64,000 nucleotides of DNA from Piezodorus guildinii. Taxonomy: Eukaryota > Arthropoda > Insecta > Hemiptera > Pentatomidae. Positions 1-11,929 of the stretch are shown here, one piece after another (within the stretch, counting starts at the first letter, position 1; the number at the start of each line of letters is the position of its first letter). A program made the position numbers and the translations under genes. The notes beneath the pieces are model-generated. The model did not search any database, was not told the DNA's origin, and worked only from the letters and a program-made list of their open reading frames with translations. The stretch lies in NCBI GenBank assembly GCA_023052935.1, contig CM041298.1:7707344-7771343 (forward strand). Direction: 5' to 3'.

Positions 1-1380
1 TAGAATATCAAAGAATTCAAATCAAACCTTTCAGACGGTTAAGATTTTTTTCTTTTCATTATTCATTTTTCAAATTTTAAAATGTGCATCATATCTAATT
101 AATGGTTCTGGATTAAATGTTGAGCTCATTAAATATTTATATTTAAATAATTAAAAACAATACTTTTATTATTGAATTCCACCTATGTCAAATATAAACG
201 TTTTCTGAAAACATCTGATATTCGGCTGTGAATTGTGAAATAAAATCAGGAATTGAATCTAGCATCTTCTACTGTGTGTTAATTTACTTAACAAATTCTC
301 AGACTAATTAGCACGCTTGGAATGCAATGTTTATTTGTCTTGAAACAGATTCAGAAAATATACAAAGTTAAGGTCACAGAAATGTTTTTATTACTTATTA
401 ATAATTAAATCAGATTTCGACATGTCTTATATACAAAGAAAAAAGTGTATTTATATGTAAAAATTGTTAATACATTATAAAGTTTAGATTACAGCCTTAG
501 GCACACACATGTTTTATGTAAATTATTCTATGTCCTTTTGTAAATATATTTGTTACAAACTTGCTATAAAATATATCATTTAATGTTTAAAAATCTAAAA
601 AAAAAAATAAAATAAAAGAGAGAAGTTTGATAATAAATAGACTATTTAATTTAAGAAGTGTAAATATAGTTTTTAATATTATTAAGAAAACACTGATGTT
701 AGAAGCTGTGATAGCTGGGACTATGGCTTCAAAAAAAGTTCTGGCACTTTCGTGCAATTATTTCGAAATGCCAAAATAACGGATGATAAAAACCATCAAT
801 AATTGTAAAAATATTTTATTTGTGTACAATTTTAATTTTGTGCTAGCACTTTTTTTTTTCTAGTAGTATAAGTAGAGTTATAAATTTTTGGGGTGAGAGT
901 AATAGAATTAATAGTGTACTTTTTGTAATAATCAGACAAAGTTTCTCATTTTCTGTAAAATTTTTGCTTTACAATAAGTTTATAATAATATTATTATTTA
1001 TATTTTTTTATCATTACTGTTAATATTTATTTACATATTTTTATCATTCTTTATATTTCATTAAGATTTTCTGGGTAACACATACCAATTTCATTTTTTT
1101 TTTTTTTTTTTTCCTTTCTTATCCCCTTTAAATATTCCTTCACCCTATTACTATGCCTTATCTTCCATCAGGAATCCTCTCGCTCAGACTCTATGAAGTG
1201 GGAACCCAAAAATTGAGAGGAAAACCTTAACACCTCCTTGCACAGCCATTGGTCATTATATTAAGCGAACCCAAGACCTCTTTAAATATTTTTTAAAATT
1301 TAAAAATGAACTATAAAGGAAAATAAGTTAATTCATTCATTTTAAAATTAAAGTTTTTTCCATTATTACCAATTTACTTA
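1..1380. other. AT-rich non-coding DNA
   Basis: No open frame of note on either strand. The stretch holds A/T homopolymer runs (for example a T-run near 1096-1112). Positions 1113-1260 are slightly less AT-rich but show no recognisable coding or structural signal. Confidence 0.6.
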
Positions 1381-1740
1381 TGTGTCAATCCATTGGAAAT
1401 TGTACAATTCACATTAATTTTGCCGCTCGACAATTTTGATTTTCGTGATGTTTTGACCAGTTATTCGCTATCCTTTCCTAAATATAAAGCCATAAATAAA
1501 AACTTTTTCTGTCAAATACTTTTATTGTTGCAGCCGTTTTAAATCAGCTTCGTGAGCGAAAACATGTTTTGGGAGAATCTCTCTAATTCTAGTAATTTTG
1601 CAGATATTGAGTCAAAACAAAAACTAACAGAAATATAAGGATATGCTTCATTTTGTCTTTATAACTCATTACCTTAAAAGTGAAGAAAGTGGTTAAAAAA
1701 ATTCTCGAAAATTAATAAAAAACGAGACTTTTAACGAGAT
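1381..1740 (-). mobile_element. Partial copy of the TA-flanked MITE seen at 61103
   Basis: Begins TGTGTCAATCCATTGG directly after a TA, and is closely similar to the reverse complement of 61103-61496. The outer terminal inverted repeat is present. Similarity stops near 1737, before the second terminal repeat, so this copy is truncated or belongs to a longer relative of the element. Confidence 0.65.
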
Positions 1741-2480
1741 AAAAGTATATAAAGGAAAAGAGACCCACTTTTAATTATTTTCTCTTTTATAGCTCAGTCA
1801 TTGTCCTACTAGCAGTAAAAATTTCGATCTTGAGAACAAAGTCGTTTTTGTGTATGAAATTTTCAAAGTTGGCAAAAATCCATTTTTTCACAATGTTAAC
1901 ACGGAAAAGGACTGAGTTAAAAATTGTGAAACTAATACCGATTACCCTGCTATACGATGACTTCAATTGATATAAATTTAGCCATTTAGACTAGGCTGGT
2001 TCCGGAGTTACAAAATTCTCTTCACTGGTAAAATAACATTTTCTTTAAAAAATATTAACTCCGGTAACTTTGCATATTTAAGAACGAAACATAAACTAGA
2101 ATTATGAAGAGAGTATTTTATACAATTTTGGTTCTTATAACACATTACCTAAGTAGCCAAGAAAATGGTTACAAAAATTCAAGAAAAATTACATCACCTT
2201 AAATCTTTAGCGCTCAGTAACAAGCAAGGTTAAAAATGATTCTGTCTTAATTTTTTTTTCCTTATATAGCCTTATCATTGCACTACTTGTTTCAGAAATT
2301 TGTATTATGTAAGCTTTGTTTTGTTTTTTCAATACAAATTTTCAAAGGTTTATTTCCCAGCTCAGCAATATTTATAGTAAAATATCTCAAAAAGTACACA
2401 GTGAAAAATTATAAAACTCATTCAGATTATACTACTATATAATAAGCACTATTGGATAAAATTTAGTGAACGAATTTCAG
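1741..2480. repeat. Diverged internal duplication
   Basis: The block 1590-1870 reappears in diverged form at about 2060-2350. Shared landmarks are a 'cattacct/aag..gaaa..tggtta' block, a 'tatagc(t)c..tcattg..ctact' block and an 'aattttcaaag' block. It continues from the MITE-like sequence on its left and may be the body of the longer parent element. No coding frame is seen. Confidence 0.4.
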
Positions 2481-4638
2481 ATACCCATTTTTTAGAGCCT
2501 GGGTGATTATCCGTTATCCTACAACAGCCTGGTTCAAACCCTGGACTCCGAGTGTTGAGTCCCATGTGTGTAGTCCCAGAAACTGTCAATTCATAGGATA
2601 CAACTAGTTATACCATTACTACTTCATAACAGTTCAAATAATGGTGGTTAGAATTATCTTAAAATGTTTATAAATGTTACTAACATGTAACAGTTACAAT
2701 AATGATGGTTCTTATTAATCCGTTTGTTACACATTTACTGTGTAACATTGATCTCTATATCTATCCATGATAGTGTTAGGTTATAATACATCTTCCATTG
2801 AAGAAAGATTTTCGCTGTCCATAATTGACCATGTAATTATATTTAAAAAAAAAAAGATTATAAAGTAAAATTAATTAATATTATATCGTACTTGACAGAA
2901 TATTCTTTAGACACTATTCCATTGTAATTTATTAATATAATGTTAGATTATATTTGGAAAATATAATTTGTATAATTTAAAAAAACAAAAAAAAGGAAAA
3001 AATCATAGGATTTATATATTAGTTGCCTCTATAATTGTTTTAAATTGGTTACCTTTATGTAAATAATATCTTTATGAGTTGTCCAAAGGAAAATTATAAT
3101 TATTTTTAATTTGTTAACACTTATTATTGCTGATTACAACTAATAGTATAGATCTCAACACATAGATTAATTTTGTAATTTTATATTCATCAAAGAAGCA
3201 GTTTTTTTCTTATCAAAATTTAAGTGTAAAGGAATTTATTTATTGAAATACAAACACTTTCTGTGATAATTCTTTTTCTTTTTCCCCCTTGAACAAATAT
3301 TGAAAATAAGAAATGATAGATGGCTGATAAACTTGATTTATAAGGGTTGTAATAAGAATCAAAAGTTGACCATCAGGATATTCAGAAAGAAAATATTCCT
3401 GGTGGTGGTGAAGAAAGAATAAAATGAAATAGTCCAAACTATTTATTACTTTGCCAAAGTTTCGACCCACAGTTCTTTCTTAACTGTGCTGTCATGGTAG
3501 TACAGGAATTGAATGCCAACATGATCGACAAATAACATCAGTAATGAATTGTCTTTTAGATCTGTAAATAGCGTTTGCTACTTTGACTACTTCACAGAAA
3601 TAATATCGAGCTCATTTTTCAGTTATGGGTGGAGTTGCATGATAATGGTTTTTTAAGATGATTCTAGAGCATCTGTATTCAGGTAACTGGTAGGCGTAAA
3701 ATTCAGTACCTACATTTCTTAAGCTAGTAACCAGTCTATGATGTGTTTCAGCGAAAACACGCTTTAAGTAAAATATAAACTTTATAAGCAGTTAATTTAT
3801 TAGACTGATCTACCATCTCTATTAACCAATATACAATGAAATAGAATAGCAAAATTGCCACATTTGAGATATGTTAAGTAGATGGATATATCTGAATGTA
3901 TTTGTAATTGGGTCAATATAAATGTTTGACCTAATCACTTAAATAAGTTAACAACTAATAAAGATGCAGATTAAAGAATACTAAATATAATATATAAGTA
4001 TTCTTTTATCACAATCACTACAGTTCAACACAATGTTTTATGCTAATTGTAAGTTTAGAATTCTTAACAACTGTAATATTTAAAAAAACAATAAGGCATG
4101 CTAAGGTTTTAATATTAGTTTATGCTAAACACAATAAATAGTAATAAAAAAATCATCAAATTTTCAATAGAATAAAATTAGTACCGTTAAAATAAATGAA
4201 AAGGCTTCATCTAACTGCAAAAGCTTTGGGTTCTAGACTATATTCTACAATATGCAAAATTGAATTATGACTGTATCGATAATAAATTCATACTTATTGA
4301 AAATTAAATATCAATATTAGATAATAAAGATTTTCGTATTCTTTAAAAACAATTGATCGATAAAACAAAAACTTATTTTTGTTTCAAACTAATTCGTTCG
4401 AAATATCTAAGAGGCCATTAACTTACAACGGGAAGTTATAAGGTAGCCGTTAATAAAAGAGATACCGGTTATTGGAAAATAACCTGTTACATACTATAAC
4501 GTTTTTTCAACAACAAAAATAGTTGTTTTTAAAGGAAAACTTTGCTTTACTGCTGATAGAAAAAAAGTGAAATCGGTAAATTATATTTGTTTGTTTTTTT
4601 ATTAAGCGTAAAAATAGCTTTTACAGAAATAATGCAAT
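2481..4638. other. AT-rich non-coding DNA
   Basis: No gene or RNA signal recognised. A short tRNA-B-box-like string lies near 2530 (GGTTCAAACCC) without a matching A box, so it is at most an old SINE scrap. Confidence 0.5.
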
Positions 4639-4772
4639 AAGATAATTTAAGTTTGAATAAAAACATTAGATCCAAGTAATCTTTATCTTACTAAAAAACA
4701 AGAGTGTATGAAGGATTTTCGTTAGGGAAGACCAGACAGGTTTAAAATATTTTTTTTTTTTTTTTTTTTTTC
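4639..4772 (+). repeat. T-tailed direct repeat, left copy
   Basis: About 105 bp starting ATAATTTAAGTTTGAATAAA and ending in ...ACAGGTTTAAAATA plus a T-run. It recurs with a few mismatches at 6354-6480, on the other side of LINE A. Both copies end in poly-T. It could be a short T-tailed repeat or a local duplication bracketing the LINE. Confidence 0.7.
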
Positions 4773-4894
4773 AGATACTGTCTATGGACAAATGAATTTG
4801 AAAATAAAGCATAAAAACAGCTGGACACTACATTACCAGTGTCCACAAGTCAGCCACTTCTCTAGGCACACAACCGACCTTTAGTGGCGTTCCA

Positions 4895-5926
4895 CACCAC
4901 TCCACCGTTGACCAATTGGCACGACTCACTGACTTCATCACTAAAGCCTTTAACGAACGCAAACATACCGGTATGCTCCTTCTGGACCTAGAAAAAGCAT
5001 TTGATACTGTGTGGCACTCCGGACTCATATACAAATTAATCTCATATAATTTTCCGCCATACCTGATTCACATTATTCACTCATATTTATCAAATAGACA
5101 GTTTTATATTCAAGTTGGCAAATCTACTTCTGATACTCTCCCTATCTCGGTGGGTCTTCCCCAAGGCTCTTGCTTATCTCCAATTCTATTCAATTTGTTC
5201 ATTTCCGACCTTCCGACCAACCCATTTGTGACGAGGTCTTTATACGCCGATGACACTGCATTGTATACTTCATCATATCGTATTGATACTGTAGTAAATC
5301 GCTTACAACAATACTTTAAACAATTCAACAAGTATTGCAACAAATGGAAATTGAAAATTAATCCCACCAAATCTGAAGCAATCCTGTTCACTAAACGTCG
5401 CTCAAAAATAAACCACCAAATTAAGTTAAATTCAGCTCTCATCCCATGGTCAAAATCTGTACAGTACTTAGGCCTTACTTTAGACAAATCACTTACTTTC
5501 ACCGACCACATCAACAGAAAAATTGACAAGGCGAAAAAAATAATATACAAAATGTTTCCTTACTTTAATAGAAAATCCCGTTTGAGTACTCAAAACAAAT
5601 TAACAATATATAAATCAGTCATCCGCCCGTTAATCACATACGCCTCTCCAGTCTGGAGCTCATCCTGCTAACTTCCATAAACTCGAGAGAATTCAAAACT
5701 TGTCAATGCGGATAATTAATAATTTCCCCCGATACACGAAAATATCATCAATGCTCCAAGACTTGCAGCTTCCTACAATCAAACAACTTGTCCATTCACA
5801 AACAGCTTCTTACTTCAGTAAAACTCCAGTCTCTAAAAACCCATTAATAAAAGAAATCGGTAATTACAATAAATTTTCACTAAAACGATATACTCATAAG
5901 AGAACAAAACATGTATTATTAAATTA
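4895..5926 (+). pseudogene. LINE A reverse transcriptase fragment (frameshifted)
   Basis: Encodes the palm and thumb of a jockey-like reverse transcriptase, the enzyme that copies LINE RNA at a nicked target. In order: HSTVDQL; LLLDLEKAFDTVWH (first catalytic Asp region); GLPQGSCLSP; the catalytic YADDTALY; the KWKLKINPTKSEAILF block; and SVQYLGLTLD. The endonuclease and fingers are missing through 5' truncation. A stop after WSSSC (about 5670) and a frame change interrupt it; the C-terminal part (SMRIINNFPRYTKISSMLQD) continues in another frame to a stop at 5926. The frame stays open upstream of the TSD boundary by chance. The copy is dead but young enough to keep all catalytic motifs. Family level (jockey clade) is inferred from motif wording. 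Confidence 0.88.
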
Positions 5927-5944
5927 ACTTACTTTCTTATGTTA

Positions 5945-6085
5945 TAAATTTTATAATTTTCAATCATATTATGTATTTTCTATTAATTTATGTATTTTCA
6001 ATTATTTCATGTATTTTCAATTATTTTATGTATTTTCAATTATTTCATGTATCTTTAAATATTTTATGTATTCTCAATTATTTTA
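5945..6085 (+). repeat. Minisatellite in LINE A 3' UTR
   Basis: About seven imperfect units of roughly 20 bp built on ATTATTTTATGTATTTTCA, lying in the 3' UTR just after the RT stop codon. Confidence 0.8.
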
Positions 6086-6353
6086 TGTGTAGTTTTTATG
6101 CGTAGGTTTTTTGTATAATTTTTCCTACAATCGCAAAGTAACCTCAATTTTTCACCATATGTTTGCCATTAGGCTGATGTACTATAATCACAAAAAAACA
6201 AAAATATTTTCTGATTGTAAGGATGACTCTTCCAAAATCATTGTTAACATTTTGTCAAAATGTAAATATGTGAATAAAGTTTATTTTATTTTTTTTTTTT
6301 TTTAGTGGCGTTCCAAATTACTAACATTATTTGTATTCATCAGTATTATTATA

Positions 6354-6480
6354 AAATAATTTAAGTTTGAATAAAAACATTACCTCCAAGTAATTTTTAT
6401 CATACTAAAAAAGAAGAGTGTATGAAGGATTTTCGTTAGAGAAGACCTGACAGGTTTAAAATATGCGTTTTTTTTTTTTT
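6354..6480 (+). repeat. T-tailed direct repeat, right copy
   Basis: Second copy of the 4639-4772 repeat, with the same T-rich ending after ACAGGTTTAAAATAT. It lies about 40 bp beyond the inferred right TSD of LINE A. Confidence 0.7.
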
Positions 6481-6674
6481 TAATTCGAACAGGCCAAATT
6501 ATAACTACCAAAAAAAAATTAAAAATTACCAAATCATCTTATTACAGAAATCATCTGACCGTGTCATATAAATCGTGGAATTTGTTAAATTAACAATAGG
6601 TTGTTTCCTAACAAGTTGTATTTATACATCTAGCTGACCGAAAACCTAGACCAACCACATACATAAATAAAAAA

Positions 6675-7553
6675 TCTGGTGCGGGCAACAAACGACTTTC
6701 ACTTACCGCCGTTTTTAAAATCGATTAAAGAATTTTCAAATACTGTTCGAGATAAAAATGAGTGAAACTATTAAAAAAGTAATTACATTGAATTTCTATA
6801 GGAACATGTATTTTATTAAAAAATCTAATATATTATTATCTAAAACAATCACTTAGTTTTATCGGCTTTTTATCACTCTCTATTAACTTTTAAAAGCTTG
6901 CTTATGAGATAATATTTTTTCTAAAATCTTTAGGTTTCCAACATGTATATTACTGTTCTTATGTTCAAAAACAAAAAATTGCATTAAAAAAATATTTTTT
7001 CAATTTTCTCCTTTAGTTGGATATCAAATTCGTTCAATTTATATATTTACCTATTTTTAATCAGTGGTAACAAGATAATATTGTCATTTTTATAGAATGT
7101 ATAGAATTAAAGGTACTTTAGATGAAGACAGTTTAAAATATCGGCATTTAAGCCCTGTCAGACCATTTTAATCCAAATTAAACCTAAATGATATTAAAGC
7201 CCATTCAATTTTACATCGATATAGCGAGTTTAATCAAAATCTTCCGAAACGTTTTCGAGAAAATCGAAAAAAGGTGCAAAATGTATGGTATAAAGTGGCT
7301 CTTCTTGTAAGCTCATTTTGACGAAAAAGGTTTTGTAACGTCTCGGGGGTATATTTGTTTTAAATATGAAAATTCAGTTTCATAGGACTTACCGTTTCTG
7401 CCCGGGAGTTACCACACACAGAAACCTTTTTGCGGAGCTTGGTTATTTGGACTCAGGGGGCCCTAAAATGTGTATTTCCGTTGAAAACTGGAATTCGAAA
7501 ATTTTCACGATCGCAATACTTTTCCTTACTTTATATATTACGTGAAAGTAAAA
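6675..7553 (+). mobile_element. HIN element (Helentron-like non-autonomous repeat)
   Basis: Near-complete copy of the window's dominant repeat. Starts TCTGGTGCGGGCAAC followed by the subterminal ACTTTCACTTAC; ends with the inverted partner region GTGAAAGTAAAA. The CA microsatellite is nearly lost here. Short open frames inside are chance products of the repeat, not genes. Confidence 0.85.
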
Positions 7554-8302
7554 GGATCTACGTCACAAGGATTGTCCGCCATATTGCCCCTTGGAAAGTG
7601 AGCCCACTTCAATAAACAACTTCTATATTCCATTATCTGATTCTGATTACATATCTGCCCTCACTTTTACTGACCATGGATCTTAGGCCTGTGTTCTAAC
7701 ATTTGCACAAGCAGCTAAAAGTTTAGAAGTTATATGCGGAACATATTTTCAATGAATATAATTTACTGCGCATGACCTAGCAGCAAGGGAAGAACCTATT
7801 TAACAGTAAGATACTTGTCAAATAATAATAACTCCTTCTGTTATTCACCAATAATTTACGATCCATAATGGTTTTCTGAAACCACACAATTATAATTATA
7901 CAGAAATTTTAAAAGCTTAAACTCTTGCATGATGCAATAGTACAACATCGTTTTTAAACTGTAAAACATCGGAATCGACCGAAGCGAAATAAAAGGTCAC
8001 AGGAAACGACTGTTAGACATAATGGGTGAAGTCATCCTTTATCTCTTTGGGAAGTGAAATGGCAGTAAAATGGCTCCTAGTTTTATCATTATAAAAATTT
8101 GTAATAATTTTTATCTACATTATATTACTAAGTTATAATCAGAAATCTGACGTAACTAAACTGAATTAACTATGACTAAAACGATATCAATGACAAATTT
8201 TCAAACCTGGAAATATATTACTTGAAAATCTGTACATACAAGTGTACTTAAGGCATGAGTTAGGTTTTAGAATTTACAGCCTGGGGTAATAAAAACACAC
8301 AC

Positions 8303-8305
<3 letters not shown>
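7554..8305. other. AT-rich non-coding DNA
   Basis: Nothing recognised between the HIN copy and the TA microsatellite. Confidence 0.5.
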
Positions 8306-8369
<64 letters not shown>

Positions 8370-8391
8370 TATATATATATGTATGTATATC
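8306..8391. repeat. (TA)n microsatellite
   Basis: About 75 bp of almost pure TA dinucleotides with one AA interruption, abutting the truncated 5' end of LINE C. Confidence 0.95.
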
Positions 8392-8399
8392 CCAATGCG

Positions 8400-9750
8400 A
8401 CAATTTACAATACTTAGGCCTACTTTTTGACCGAAAACTGAATTGGAACAGACATGTGGACAAACTTTATGAGGACACTCTACGTATTATAAATGGACTG
8501 TCAATAGCCGCTAGAGCTACATGGGGCCTTAGATCGGAAATATTAAAAGTCATTTATGAAGGCGCTGTACTTCCTAAGATGCTCTACGCGGTACACGTCT
8601 GGCACCCAGCTGTACAACGTAAGAAAAATCTGATGAAGTTACAGAGGCTTCAAAGGTTGATTTCGATCAAAATATGCAAGGGCTACCGTACGCTATCGTA
8701 TGAGGCCGCGATACTATAAGCAGGACTGTAACCTATTCAACTGAAAATCGAACAATTTTATTTAATATTATTAGACATAAGACAGGCTACAAAGACATAC
8801 CGCTGGATAAAATGAAAGATTAATAGACTGCAAGTTCTGGCTGCACCCAGCAACTACTTTATACAATGTACTACTCCTATTACCGAGAACACTGACGGAA
8901 GTAAGTACAGCGATAATGTTGGTTGTGCGTGGTGGCTCCAAACTACAGCTGGTATAAATGTCCAACATCAATACAAGTTAGAATCGTACTGTTCTAACAA
9001 CCAAGCTGAAAAATTCGCTGTACTGAAAGTGACAGAGTACATGACAAATGAACCTAGGCAAACCAACGAACGTATCACTATACATACAGACAACAAAACT
9101 TTAATTGACTCTATCAACAATGTACACATACATGACCATTTGACAGACCAAATTAGGCAAAACGTATTACATCTTAAACAGATGGGGGAAAGAGTAACTC
9201 TAAAGTGGGTAAAGGCGCACGCCGGGATCGGGGGTAACGAACGGGCAGATCTACTAGCCAAAGAAGCTGCTTCCAGTAATATGTTACCTTCCTACGATAA
9301 AGCACCTCTGTCCTATGTCAGGAGGGACATGACATCTGATTTTGTTGCAAGATGGGACCAGATGTGGGTGACCTCTACCAAGTCTCCAAGTTTACACAGA
9401 TTTATACCAAACATAACATTACACGACTATGCATCTGTACACAGTAATGATTATAAACTAACACAACTAATCACAGAACACGGAAACACAAAACATTATC
9501 TCAAACGATTTAACATAATACAAACAGACTTATGTGACGAAGACGGACAAATTCAAAATTTTAAACATATACTTTATGACTGCAAAATTTTTGACAGACA
9601 AAGATTTCATTTAATTAAAAATATAATACTTAAAAATGGAAACTGGCCAGAGACGGAACAAAATTTGTTCTCTAAATTCAAGACAGACTTACTTAAATTC
9701 ATTAAAGGCATTGACTTTGAATCACTGACTAAAGACGGGCAGGTTAGGTA
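8400..9750 (+). pseudogene. LINE C: reverse transcriptase C-terminus plus RNase H
   Basis: 5'-truncated non-LTR element of a clade that carries RNase H (R1/LOA/I-like). The RT thumb runs from YLGLLFDRKLNWNRHVDKL to LSYEAAIL (about 8400-8718), where a stop or frame change occurs. The RNase H domain then reads in one frame from about 8880 to 9751. All four acidic catalytic residues are visible: TDGSK, NNQAEKFAV, HTDNKTL and the last Asp in NERADLLAKEAA, the latter preceded by WVKAHAGIGG. A C-terminal cysteine region follows (DLCDEDGQIQNFKHILYDC). RNase H removes the RNA strand during target-primed copying. The intact RNase H next to a broken RT suggests fairly recent truncation. R1 versus LOA placement is uncertain. 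Confidence 0.87.
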
Positions 9751-10007
9751 ATTCTTTTCTGTTGACTAACATTTTATTTTAAATTTGTTATGATAGTTAC
9801 TTTATTTATTTTGTTCTAGTTCATTTGAAACATTATTCTGTAATAATTGTTAATGTAATACTACTTTCATATGTAAATTAATATAATCGTATTATCATTC
9901 ATGTAGTATACCATTAAGGTATGAAACATGATGTTATGATAAACAGTGAAAAAGCAGTTGTAATGAATCAAAACACTTTCTGCATTTAGGTTTCATCTAA
10001 CAAGTAA
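9751..10007 (+). other. Probable LINE C 3' UTR
   Basis: AT-rich tail directly after the LINE C stop codon and before the abrupt start of LINE A copy 2. No poly-A boundary was found, so the exact end is unknown. Confidence 0.4.
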
Positions 10008-10538
10008 GTGAAATTGAAAATTAATCCTACCAAATCTGAAGCAATACTTTTCAATAAACGTCGCCCACAAATAAACTACCAAATCAATATAAATTCAGCC
10101 CCTATCCCATGGTCAAAATCCGTACAGTACCTAGGCCTAACATTAGTCAAATCTCTTACTTTCACAGATCATATCAATGTTAAAATCGATAAAGCCAAAA
10201 AATTAATATTTAAAATGTTCCCACACTTTAACCAAAAATCCCATTTAAGCTCTCATAACAAACTAATAATATACACATCAGTTATTCGCCCGTTGATTAC
10301 ATACGCCTCGCCAGTTTGGAGCTCAACCTGCTTGACTAACTATCAAAAACTAGAAAGAATTAAAAATCTATCAATGCGGATAATTAACAATTACCCCCGC
10401 TACACTAAAATATCATCTATGCTCCAGGACTTGCAGCTTCCAACAATTAAAAATGTTGGACAGTTTCATGATTTTTTTTTTCATTCCTCATATTTACTTA
10501 TTGTGTTCTTTAATACAGTTGTAAATTACTCTAAATAA
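10008..10538 (+). mobile_element. LINE A copy 2 with a LINE B-like 3' tail
   Basis: One open frame encodes the LINE A thumb (KLKINPTKSEAILFNKRRP, SVQYLGLTLVKSLTF, ending SSMLQDLQLPTIK). After about 10450 the sequence stops resembling LINE A copy 1. It instead matches the LINE B 3' end: CATGATTTTT..., a CATATTTACTTATTG block and AATACAGTTGTAAATT followed by an AAATAAA tail. The frame runs into this tail and stops at 10538. It looks like a chimera made by template switching or recombination between LINE families. Confidence 0.75.
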
Positions 10539-11044
10539 ATTTTAAAAAAATTTTTAAAGATGTTAACCACTTTTTAATATTAAAAGGACGCCACTTTTTA
10601 ATGTTTTGTAGGGAATCAAATTATCTATTGAATAGGACACTAAAGAGAAAATTATGTCTTTTTTTTTTTTTAATTCTTTGACTTTTCTCTATTTTCAAAA
10701 ATAACTGAGTTTTTTTATCATCGCGGTTTCCTGATCATTAAATACATAATTTTATCTACCTTGAAAAATAAGTGAGTCATAGGCGTTTACATATATATAT
10801 ATATATCGGTAAAATTTCTTTCCGTCTTTATTGTTTATAAGTAATCAATGTGCCCTGATTAGAAAACTCTATAAACAATTTTCTCTATCTTAAAAAATAA
10901 CTGAGTTATTGACTTGAAACATTTTTAGTTTTTCGGTTTCTACCTATCTTGAAAATAAGACCTTAAATTTTGTGGGAGGTCAATTTTTTTTTTTTTTTTT
11001 TTTTTTGTTTGATTAATAACGTTTATTATTGATAGTAATTAACC

Positions 11045-11075
<31 letters not shown>

Positions 11076-11407
11076 AAAGAAACTGGTTTTGAGACTGATT
11101 GACTCATGTTTGCGAAATATGCATTCTATTCTAAGAAATGCGTATTGAACCACCGTGGGAATGAGAATGTGATTGTCTGACCAGGAAAAGTATGAAAGTG
11201 TAGCGTTATTTAGATAAGTTGGCCTGTTCAAAAGATATAACATTTTGTAATTTATTTTTTCCTTACTTGTATTAACATAATGAATTCAAATTGTTCAATT
11301 GAACCATTTATTTTCAAAGTGGCCTAAGTCTATTTGTATTTAAATTGATAAATTAATTAAACGTACTGATTATACTGAACTAATGCAATTCTCCCAAAAC
11401 TGAGGTT
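10539..11407. other. AT-rich DNA with homopolymer runs
   Basis: No gene. A T-run (10984-11006) and an A-run (about 11044-11072) lie 40 bp apart in opposite sense and could pair. A short TA run is at about 10790-10806. An imperfect TTTTTCT/AAAATAACTGAGT-type phrase repeats several times between 10560 and 10960. Confidence 0.5.
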
Positions 11408-11416
11408 ACCTTGTTA

Positions 11417-11420
<4 letters not shown>

Positions 11421-11475
<55 letters not shown>

Positions 11476-11775
11476 TACCACTCACTACAACCCATGAAGG
11501 GACTTGGGGTCAGTACATATAGAGATTCGTACTGTTTCAAGGCCAACGGCATGAGGTGATTAGGCCTTAATCGCGCTCAGCCGCCAGGCTTTTCCCCAAT
11601 TATATTGGTTACGCACTTTATAGAGGCTGGGTCTACCCCAGGAGGGTCTCCATACCCTAGGGTCGCACCTCGACTGAATTAACAGAATAAATAATATTCT
11701 GGCACAGCCGGGATACGAACCCAGGACCCAGAGCACAGCAGACTAGCGCTCTATCCACTAGACCAGGCCGCTCCC
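11421..11775 (-). mobile_element. S2 SINE, tRNA-derived, with 51-nt T tail
   Basis: Read on the minus strand, the element starts at 11775 with GGGAGCGGCC and has an A-box-like TGGTCTAGTGGATAGAGCGC and a B box GGTTCGTATCC, as in a Pol III-transcribed tRNA head. The body runs to 11472 and is followed by an uninterrupted T tail of about 51 nt. Perfect 13-bp duplications ACCTTGTTACAAA (11408-11420 and 11776-11788) bracket it, so insertion boundaries are certain. A diverged copy lies at 47753-48010. Confidence 0.9.
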
Positions 11776-11929
11776 ACCTTGTTACAAACTAATATTAAAT
11801 TAAAATATCAAATACTGATTAACATTATCTAAAGGAAATAAAATGGTGGCCCCAAATCTCCTGCATTAAGGTTAGTCCATGTAAATATATACAAGTTTAT
11901 AATAAATGGAATGCGTTTCGTAGTTGGAA

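Larger units (their letters stand above)
4895..6301 (+). mobile_element. LINE A copy 1, 5'-truncated jockey-like retrotransposon
   Basis: A 5'-truncated non-LTR element containing an RT fragment, a 3' UTR with a minisatellite, AATAAA near 6273 and a T-rich terminus. The 14-mer TTAGTGGCGTTCCA occurs at 4881-4894 and again at 6302-6315, exactly at the ends, so it is read as the target-site duplication. The 3' tail is poly-T on the sense strand rather than poly-A, which is unusual. Another copy lies at 10008 and a 54-bp 3' scrap at 30629. Confidence 0.7.

Noticed and set aside
7430..7615. 61-residue frame (and similar frames in other HIN copies, e.g. 18291, 55151, 57530, 58439)
   Set aside because: The same translation recurs in many HIN copies with stops at different places; no start context or selection signal.
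11013..11243. 76-residue minus-strand frame with a poly-Phe run
   Set aside because: Encoded by the A/T homopolymers; no protein-like content outside the run.
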